From Candidatus Poseidonia sp. (GTDB taxonomy: Archaea; Thermoplasmatota; Poseidoniia; Poseidoniales; Poseidoniaceae), in the NCBI GenBank assembly GCA_023254365.1, contig JALRLQ010000017.1, positions 1-15,530 of the forward strand: 15,530 nucleotides of DNA, in the 5' to 3' direction. The notes under the pieces were generated by a model. That model searched no databases, was not told the DNA's origin, and saw nothing but the letters and a program-made list of their open reading frames with translations. The position numbers were made by a program, and so were the translations under genes. Below are positions 1 to 8,363 of this stretch, piece by piece; position 1 is the first letter of the stretch, and every line of letters begins with the position of its first letter.

Positions 1-1
1 C

Positions 2-1489
<1,488 letters not shown>

Positions 1490-1533
1490 TGTTCCAACCA
1501 TGAGAAACACTGGTGGAGAATGGAGGAAGACAA

Positions 1534-1833
1534 ATGGATTTGAGCCGACAACTGAAAAACGCAATCGCAACAGGTTCCCTGTTGTTTGGACAACGACAAG
1601 CCAAGGACGCCTGTGCAAACGGGAGTGCTAAGTTGGTCATCGTGGCAGCCAACTGCCCCGAAGACTACACCACTGCACTTCATGCTGCACACCCCGAAGT
1701 GACGATGCACCGCACACGAATGGTCAACCGAGAGTTGGGCATTGCCTGCGGAAAGCCGTTCTCGGTGTCCACCATTGCCGTGGTCGACGCTGGGAACAGC
1801 GACTTGATGGCGTTGGACAGCAACATCGAGTGA
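1534..1833 (+). CDS. rpl30e: Ribosomal protein L30e (eL30)
   Basis: This is a 99-residue protein of the L7Ae/L30e fold, a component of the large ribosomal subunit. It shows the family pattern: AIATGSLLFGQRQAKDAC near the N-terminus, AKLVIVAANCPEDY in the middle, and ELGIACGKPFSVSTIAVVDAGNSDLMAL at the end. I chose the ATG at 1534 because GGAGGAAG at 1522-1529 is well placed in front of it and the length matches archaeal L30e. An in-frame GTG at 1513 would add seven residues and place that site inside the gene. It follows rpoA2 by 44 bases in the same direction, the usual archaeal order, and is probably co-transcribed with it. In many archaea nusA and rps12 come next; here a surface protein does. 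Confidence 0.95.
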   Translation: MDLSRQLKNAIATGSLLFGQRQAKDACANGSAKLVIVAANCPEDYTTALHAAHPEVTMHRTRMVNRELGIACGKPFSVSTIAVVDAGNSDLMALDSNIE

Positions 1834-1842
1834 AGCAGCAGC

Positions 1843-4800
1843 GTGCAACCCGTCAAAGGCTTCTTGGCCTTTGGGCGCCAGCGTTTGGCCATGCGAAGCC
1901 GCTCCAAAGCGACCGTCACAGCCCTGACCGCCTTGTTGTTGCTCAGTGTTCTGAGTTCAATGATGCCTCCAGCCATTTCCGAACGCTTGGATGACCGCAT
2001 CACGATGGAAGCAAGCGGTCGATCTGCCAGCCCTGAAGTGTTCATCTCATCCGGTGGATCGCCCAACGGAGACGAGTTACCTGACGCCATCGCAGTCATC
2101 AATGGCGGCTACGTGGTGGGCGGTGATTACAACCGCACCATTACGTTCGGCTCTCACACCCTCGCAGCAACCTCGCCGTTCAGCAACGGCAACGAATTCT
2201 TCCTTGCAGGCATCAGTGAAACCGGAACGTGGACCTACTTGGCAAACGCCGACCACTCGCAAGGCAGTGTCTCCTTCCTCACCGATGTCGCCGGTTCAAT
2301 GGGCAACGCTGTGGTGGCGGGTTACATGTACGGTCCTGTTTCGTTCGGTTCGACCACCGTTTCCACCTCGGTGCTTGACGGCTTCATCGGCATGACCGGG
2401 CCAACTGGAAACTGGATGTGGGCCACGGCCTTCCGAACCCTCCCCAACGCCAGCACTGACCTCAGCATTCCTCAAGCGATGGCCGTTGATGCGACCGGAG
2501 ACATCCTCGTTGCAGGATACTTTTCGGGGGAAACCGATTTTGGTGGAACCTCCATCAACGTGTCAAACGAGGAAATCTTCATCGCTAAACTGGACGGTGC
2601 CAACGGGGCGCTGAAGTGGGTCATCAGCGGCGGGGGTATCGGCCCCCAGCGGGTCACGGACATCATGGTTGATGCTGCTGGAGACATCCATGTAGCAGGA
2701 ATCACACAAAACAACGTGCTCTTTGGAACCACTTCCTATTCCACGGTAGGCACACAGGATTCCTTTGTACTCAAAGTCTCAACTGCAGGAGCGGTTCTCG
2801 GCATCACCGGTTATGGCATTGCTAACCAAGCCATCACCATCTCTGAAATCGCCGGTGACAGCAACGGGAACCTCTATCTCGGCGGAACCTTCGAGGGCAC
2901 GCTTGCCCGAAACGGTTGGTCCATCACGGCCAACAAAGGTGGAACGGACATTTTCTTCATCAAGGATAGCGGACAAGCCAGCACCTCATGGGCCACGATT
3001 GGCGGCACCAACGGCAACGATGTGTTGTCCGGCCTTGTGGTTACCTCAAAATCCGAAGTGATCTTTTCCAGTTACGGACAAAACACCTTCACGGGCGGTA
3101 CCAAAGCCGTGACGCCAAAAGGAAACCTCGACGGCATCCTTGGCGGACTGACCTCCTCTGGAAGTTGGTCGTGGATGGATGTGACCAACAGCAACGACTA
3201 CGAAGCCAACATCGGCTTGGCGCTGAACGATTCCGATATCATCGCAACGACGGGTGCCTTTGCCAACAACAATCCAGCCACCATATCAAAAGGCAGCACC
3301 ACCATCACCAGCACCGGTGGTTGGGACACCTACGTGTGGTCCCTTGACCCCTCGCTCAAGGCCGACAGCGACAACGACGGTGTAGCCGACTACCAAGACA
3401 ACTGCCCCACGGATTCCAACCCGCTTCAAGAAAACACCGACGGGGACGCCCAAGGAGACGCTTGCGATGCCGATGATGATAACGACGGCATCACCGACAA
3501 CTCTGGCGACGATTGTCCACGAAACGGCCAAGCCAACTGGCAGTCCACGCAAGACTTCAACGACCCCGTCAACTCAACGGATTGGGACCGCGACGGTTGC
3601 AAGGACGGTGTGGAAGACAACGACATGGACAACGACGGCGTTGAAAACGCCAACGACGCTTGCCCTCGCTCGACCTACCAACCACCTCGCCCGACGTGGA
3701 CGTCGGACGCCGTGACGGATATCGACGGCGACGGCTGCCGCGATGCAGATGAGGACGACGATGACGACGGCGACGGGCTCGCTGATGTCAGCGATGATTG
3801 CCCCACCGTGGTTGGAAATTCCACGTTGGGTGAAGAGGGATGCCTTGACTCGGATGGCGACGGATGGTCCAACAACTTCGACGACTGCCCCAACCAAGCA
3901 GGCAATTCCACCCTCGGCGGCAAGAATGCATGTCCAGACAACGACGGCGATGGGTGGGCCGACATTGACGATGCCTTTGACGAGGACCCCTCGCAATGGG
4001 CCGATGCAGACGGAGATGGCTACGGCGACAACCCAGCCGGCACCACCCCTGACGATTGCACAGATGTGAGCGGCACCTCCACAGAGGACCGGCTCGGTTG
4101 CTTGGACACCGACGGAGACGGCTATTCCGACCCCGATACGTGGTGGGACCCTGAAGCAGGTGCCGATGCTTTCCACGATGACCCAACACAGTGGTCCGAT
4201 TTCGACGGTGATGGATACGGTGACAACTACGCCAACACGACGTGGGAAGACCGCAACCCTTCGTGGCCGGGTGAATACAATCCCGATGTCGCCGTGCAAG
4301 ATGCATGCCCGACCCAAGAGGGAACGTCCTGGCAGAACGGGATGATCGGCTGTCCTGACCAGGACGGCGACGGGTGGTACAACTTGCAAGACGCCTTCCC
4401 CAACGATGCAACCCAGTGGGAAGACAGCGACGGTGATGGTTACGGCGACAACCCCGACGGCAACGATGCTGACGACTGCCCAACCGTGGCCGGCACCTCA
4501 ACGTTCGATCGCCTGGGTTGTGCTGACAGCGACGGCGATGGATACTCCGACCCCGAAATCAGTTGGACCCCAGCCGACGGCGCTGATGCATTCATGGCAG
4601 ACCCAACCCAATGGGCCGACCAAGACAACGACTTCTTCGGCGACAATCCTGCTGGCGAGCGTCCCGATGCATGCCCTGCCGTTCGTGGAACGTCGTTCAT
4701 TGACCGGTTTGGTTGCGAAGACAGTGATGGAGACGGCATCTCCAACGCCGACACCTTTTGGGCCCTTGAGCAAGGTGCTGACGCTTGTCCGTTGACCTAC

Positions 4801-5316
4801 GGGAATTCTTCCGCAGACCGGATTGGCTGTGTTGACACCGATGGCGACAATTACTCAGACCCAACGCCCGATTGGAAGGTTGCTCAGGGTGCAGATGCTT
4901 ATCCAGAGGACGCAAGTCGATGGATTCTCGAGCCCGAAGCGGAATCGTCGCTTCTCGCTTCACCAGCGGTTCTCATCGGTGGTGTTGGTGGACTTCTGGC
5001 TCTCCTTGCGCTGGGTGGATTCTTGATGCGAGGAAGGAAACAAGACGAAGCCATGGACTTCGCCGTGACCCAACTCAACATGGAGATGCCACCGATGACG
5101 GCGCAACCTATGATGGGCCAGCCTGCCTATGCAACCCAACCTGGCTACGGTGCACCGGTCACCCAACAGCCAGCAGCGGTTCAACCAGCGTATGCTCCCC
5201 CTGTGGTGCAACCGGACCCAGCACGAGAGTACTACAATGGATTGATTGCCCAAGGCTATCCTCACGAGGACGCCGTGCGCTACACCCAGCAATACTTTGC
5301 AGAGTTCTACGGCTGA
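1843..5316 (+). CDS. Large membrane-anchored surface protein: beta-propeller plus thrombospondin type 3-like repeats
   Basis: The product is up to 1157 residues and predicted to be secreted and anchored. A signal peptide is visible (hydrophobic core ALTALLLLSVLSSMM after a basic stretch). Residues of about 75-505 contain seven similar units, each with a strand like GDILVAGYFSG, a TDFGG-type turn, a D/G-F-I strand and a closing W or G strand. This suggests a seven-bladed propeller related to SBBP repeats. Residues of about 508-1030 are Asp-rich thrombospondin type 3-like repeats (DSDGDGYSDP, DACP, DPTQWAD units) expected to bind calcium. A membrane helix (AVLIGGVGGLLALLALGGFL) lies at about 1042-1062, followed by a basic RGRK stop and a tail rich in Pro, Gln, Ala and Tyr. 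The GTG at 1843 gives the longest frame. The ATG at 1891 gives a more normal signal peptide and leaves a hairpin in the leader; neither has a clear ribosome site. Substrate or partner is unknown; a role in adhesion or particle binding is possible. Confidence 0.88.
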   Translation: MQPVKGFLAFGRQRLAMRSRSKATVTALTALLLLSVLSSMMPPAISERLDDRITMEASGRSASPEVFISSGGSPNGDELPDAIAVINGGYVVGGDYNRTITFGSHTLAATSPFSNGNEFFLAGISETGTWTYLANADHSQGSVSFLTDVAGSMGNAVVAGYMYGPVSFGSTTVSTSVLDGFIGMTGPTGNWMWATAFRTLPNASTDLSIPQAMAVDATGDILVAGYFSGETDFGGTSINVSNEEIFIAKLDGANGALKWVISGGGIGPQRVTDIMVDAAGDIHVAGITQNNVLFGTTSYSTVGTQDSFVLKVSTAGAVLGITGYGIANQAITISEIAGDSNGNLYLGGTFEGTLARNGWSITANKGGTDIFFIKDSGQASTSWATIGGTNGNDVLSGLVVTSKSEVIFSSYGQNTFTGGTKAVTPKGNLDGILGGLTSSGSWSWMDVTNSNDYEANIGLALNDSDIIATTGAFANNNPATISKGSTTITSTGGWDTYVWSLDPSLKADSDNDGVADYQDNCPTDSNPLQENTDGDAQGDACDADDDNDGITDNSGDDCPRNGQANWQSTQDFNDPVNSTDWDRDGCKDGVEDNDMDNDGVENANDACPRSTYQPPRPTWTSDAVTDIDGDGCRDADEDDDDDGDGLADVSDDCPTVVGNSTLGEEGCLDSDGDGWSNNFDDCPNQAGNSTLGGKNACPDNDGDGWADIDDAFDEDPSQWADADGDGYGDNPAGTTPDDCTDVSGTSTEDRLGCLDTDGDGYSDPDTWWDPEAGADAFHDDPTQWSDFDGDGYGDNYANTTWEDRNPSWPGEYNPDVAVQDACPTQEGTSWQNGMIGCPDQDGDGWYNLQDAFPNDATQWEDSDGDGYGDNPDGNDADDCPTVAGTSTFDRLGCADSDGDGYSDPEISWTPADGADAFMADPTQWADQDNDFFGDNPAGERPDACPAVRGTSFIDRFGCEDSDGDGISNADTFWALEQGADACPLTYGNSSADRIGCVDTDGDNYSDPTPDWKVAQGADAYPEDASRWILEPEAESSLLASPAVLIGGVGGLLALLALGGFLMRGRKQDEAMDFAVTQLNMEMPPMTAQPMMGQPAYATQPGYGAPVTQQPAAVQPAYAPPVVQPDPAREYYNGLIAQGYPHEDAVRYTQQYFAEFYG
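1854..1873 (+). other. Perfect 7-bp hairpin at the rpl30e/surface-protein junction
   Basis: CAAAGGC at 1854-1860 and GCCTTTG at 1867-1873 are perfect inverted repeats around the 6-base loop TTCTTG. It lies 20 bases after the rpl30e stop. If the surface protein starts at the ATG 1891, the hairpin is intergenic and could separate expression of the ribosomal cluster from the downstream gene; if it starts at the GTG 1843, the hairpin is coding. There is no T-run after it, so it is not a typical archaeal terminator. Confidence 0.3.
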
Positions 5317-5329
5317 GGAGGCTCAATAC

Positions 5330-6954
<1,625 letters not shown>

Positions 6955-7038
6955 TCACACCCGGAGGTGTATTGGCCCGCCCTAATGCAGACCCTTTCTA
7001 ATGGTTGTTATTCTCCAACCTCTCAAGGAGCCGTTCAT

Positions 7039-7057
7039 GCCGTTGAAAAACGACGGC
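7039..7057 (-). terminator. Possible hairpin/T-run terminator after the TerB-like gene
   Basis: Read on the minus strand, GCCGT and ACGGC form a 5-bp stem around a 9-base loop containing TTTTT, starting one base after the stop codon of the gene at 7059-7598. A T-run immediately after a stop is consistent with archaeal termination, and it would separate this gene from gdhA downstream. The stem is short and the T-run is in the loop, so this is tentative. Confidence 0.27.
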
Positions 7058-7058
7058 G

Positions 7059-7598
7059 TCAGTAAGGACACACGGTCAAAAATCGCTCGAGGCGTTCAAC
7101 TCTCCGCTGCCCGTCGCTGTCCACTTCACTCATGGCACGGATGGATTCCTCGATGAGTGCGTGCTGATCTTCCTGTAGCCCGATGATTCGGCGAAGATGG
7201 TCCAACATCGCCCATTCATCTTCGGTGATGACGTCGTCATCAAGTGCAGCGATGAGGGCGGACTGGTACGTGGTTGCATCACCCATGTGGTGGCCAGCGA
7301 AGGCATCATCCTCCCCGAACGGAGAGGGCACCTCGCCTTCGACAACCGACCGGCATTCGGCGGTGTCGGAGGGAGCAACACCCAGGGCTTGGGCCAGAAT
7401 GTGGAGAATCTGAGCTTCATCGTCGGTCACGATGTTGTCATCAAACGCCACACGAAGTGTCTCCAGATAGAGATAGAGTCCACGGGTTGGTTGAAGGGCC
7501 ATGATTCGTCGTACTGCGGGCTCGTCTTTGAAACTTCTCCACGGTGGCGTTTCAAGCAAGGGCGGCCAGTTGTCATACAGATAACGACATATTGTCAT
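7059..7598 (-). CDS. Acidic protein with two TerB-like helical repeats
   Basis: This 179-residue, probably cytoplasmic protein has no signal peptide or membrane helix. Two copies of a unit of about 40 residues are visible. Residues 44-82 begin YLETLRVAFDDNIVTDDEAQ; residues 111-150 begin YQSALIAALDDDVITEDEWA. Each has a helix, an acidic turn of pattern D-D-x-[IV]-[IV]-T-x-D-E, then a helix ending in LGV or IGL. The pattern recalls the TerB-like fold, whose acidic turn may bind metal, but I cannot assign a function. A Gly/Pro/Asp-rich linker joins the units. The ATG at 7598 is the first available start, but it overlaps a palindrome and lies only about 14 bases from the TATA-like box at 7612-7617, so a shorter product from Met33 (about 7502) is possible. 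It is divergent from the ribbon-helix-helix gene at 7656, which may control it. Confidence 0.72.
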   Translation of the reverse strand: MTICRYLYDNWPPLLETPPWRSFKDEPAVRRIMALQPTRGLYLYLETLRVAFDDNIVTDDEAQILHILAQALGVAPSDTAECRSVVEGEVPSPFGEDDAFAGHHMGDATTYQSALIAALDDDVITEDEWAMLDHLRRIIGLQEDQHALIEESIRAMSEVDSDGQRRVERLERFLTVCPY

Positions 7599-7599
7599 T
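7583..7599. promoter_or_regulatory. Candidate operator palindrome (GACA-TAT-TGTC)
   Basis: The arms are symmetric at six of eight positions, with a perfect GACA (7586-7589) and TGTC (7593-7596) core. A further TGTCAT lies at 7571-7576, repeating 7593-7598. The site covers the start codon of the minus-strand gene and sits about 13 bases upstream of the TATA box of the plus-strand ribbon-helix-helix gene. Ribbon-helix-helix regulators usually bind short repeated half-sites next to their own promoter, so autoregulation is plausible. This is inferred from position and symmetry only. Confidence 0.35.
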
Positions 7600-7611
7600 G
7601 TTTTAGATACG

Positions 7612-7617
7612 TTTATA
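7612..7617 (+). promoter_or_regulatory. TATA box for the ribbon-helix-helix gene
   Basis: TTTATA in an AT-rich patch (GATACGTTTATAGG) is the best archaeal TATA box seen in the window. It would place transcription start near 7638-7643, giving a leader of about 15 bases that keeps the GAGGG ribosome site at 7645-7649. Read on the other strand the same bases give TATAAA, so the box might also act leftward. Confidence 0.5.
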
Positions 7618-7655
7618 GGGTCAAGCCGCCAGTCTCAACATACGAGGGAACAACG

Positions 7656-8030
7656 ATGACCCAGCCAACCAGTGCCGTCTCCTTGCGCATCACCGAAGAG
7701 GACCTTGCCCTCCTCGATGCACGCGTCGGCCTTGATGGGGCACGAAACCGTTCTGATGTCGTCCGATTGGCCATTCAGGAATTCCTTCACAACCAGCCCA
7801 AGCTCACGGGGATGAAATCCATTCGAATCCCGTTGGGCCGACACGATCAGGCTCAACTCGGAAAATTGTACGAACTTCAGGGAGTAACCCCTGAACTCGC
7901 CGCTCAAGAGGGATTGAAACTCTACATTGAGCGAGCAACGGCCAAGATGCAAGCCGTTGCCGGAACACTCGATTCTGCTGTGGAGGCGTCCAGAGCAGAA
8001 ACGTTACCGCACAGCGAATACCAACAATAA
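7656..8030 (+). CDS. Ribbon-helix-helix (CopG/MetJ-like) DNA-binding protein
   Basis: This 124-residue protein is a probable transcription regulator. Residues 7-46 form a classic ribbon-helix-helix: strand AVSLRI, helix TEEDLALLDARVGL, turn and helix NRSDVVRLAIQEFLHN. The alternating strand residues would contact the DNA major groove in a dimer. Residues 54-94 repeat the same order (strand KSIRIPL, helix RHDQAQLGKLYELQG, helix TPELAAQEGLKLYIERA), so the protein may be an internal duplication with a diverged second half. The last 30 residues are polar. The ATG at 7656 has GAGGG a few bases upstream and a TATA box at 7612-7617; the frame is open further upstream but that part overlaps the divergent gene. 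It differs from small antitoxins in length, and no clear toxin gene follows. The target is unknown; the divergent acidic-protein gene and itself are the obvious candidates. Confidence 0.87.
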   Translation: MTQPTSAVSLRITEEDLALLDARVGLDGARNRSDVVRLAIQEFLHNQPKLTGMKSIRIPLGRHDQAQLGKLYELQGVTPELAAQEGLKLYIERATAKMQAVAGTLDSAVEASRAETLPHSEYQQ

Positions 8031-8061
8031 GTGGTGAGAGAACGGAGGGGATGGGATGAAT

Positions 8062-8335
8062 TGGCAAAACCATGGATTCAACCAAGGTGATGCCACCCTT
8101 TTGGCCTCGCAAGACCGGCCAGTCTTGCATGGCTTTGCCTCGCTGTGTCGGCGTGCCCGTCTTGCACGCCATGGCCGACTTGGTTCCCAAAACCAAACAC
8201 CCCCACACGCCTCCCTGGAAGACGGCCAGGGAGGCCCAGATTCCAATCCCGTCAGTTGACGAGATGGTCCCCCGTGCTCAGCCCCCCACACTACTGGGCA
8301 CATTGATTCGACCCAGTGAAACCTGTCTTGACCAT
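8062..8335 (+). ncRNA. Candidate structured RNA with a predicted kissing-loop pair
   Basis: This fills most of the 333-base gap between the ribbon-helix-helix and helicase genes. Hairpins seen in order: 8062-8095 (TGGCA/TGCCA, ACC/GGT, TGG/CCA with small internal loops); 8109-8128 (GCAAGAC/GTCTTGC, 7 bp, loop 6); 8150-8170 (GGCGTGC/GCACGCC, 7 bp, loop CCGTCTT); 8180-8196 (TTGGTT/AACCAA, 6 bp, loop 5); 8210-8234 (CCTCCCTGG/CCAGGGAGG, 9 bp, loop AAGACGG); 8250-8261 (CGTC/GACG, tetraloop); 8293-8317 (ACTGGG/CCCAGT). ATGGTC at 8264-8269 can pair with GACCAT at 8330-8335 around the last one. Loops 8157-8163 and 8219-8225 are perfect 7-base complements. I see none of the conserved cores of RNase P or SRP RNA. 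The strand is assumed from the neighbours; no clear promoter is visible. It might be a stable RNA, the helicase leader, or repeat-derived DNA. Confidence 0.42.
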
Positions 8336-8346
8336 GCGAATCCTTT

Positions 8347-8353
8347 AGGAGGG
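8347..8353 (+). promoter_or_regulatory. Strong ribosome binding site deciding the helicase start
   Basis: AGGAGGG precedes two overlapping ATGs. The one at 8360 opens a frame that stops after about 30 codons; the one at 8364 opens the helicase. The site therefore supports 8364, with a spacer of 10 bases. Confidence 0.6.
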
Positions 8354-8363
8354 TCGCCGATGG

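Noticed and set aside
3574..4389. 271-codon minus-strand ORF opposite the calcium-repeat region
   Set aside because: It mirrors the GAC/GAT-GGC repeat composition of the plus-strand gene and gives a Val/Arg-rich protein with no recognisable fold.
3361..4930. CRISPR-like or satellite DNA repeats
   Set aside because: The repeats are coding, vary at third positions and are explained by the Asp-rich protein repeats.
7037..7150. Short plus-strand ORF with AAGGAG upstream
   Set aside because: About 38 codons, lying mostly antisense to the TerB-like gene, with no recognisable product.
7197..7655. N-terminal extension of the ribbon-helix-helix protein
   Set aside because: The frame is open upstream, but it overlaps the divergent gene and the promoter; the ATG at 7656 has a ribosome site and begins just before the ribbon strand.
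8031..8363. RNase P RNA, SRP RNA or tRNA in the gap
   Set aside because: I looked for the RNase P GAGGAAAGTCC core, the SRP helix 8 core and TTCRA T-loops on both strands and found none.
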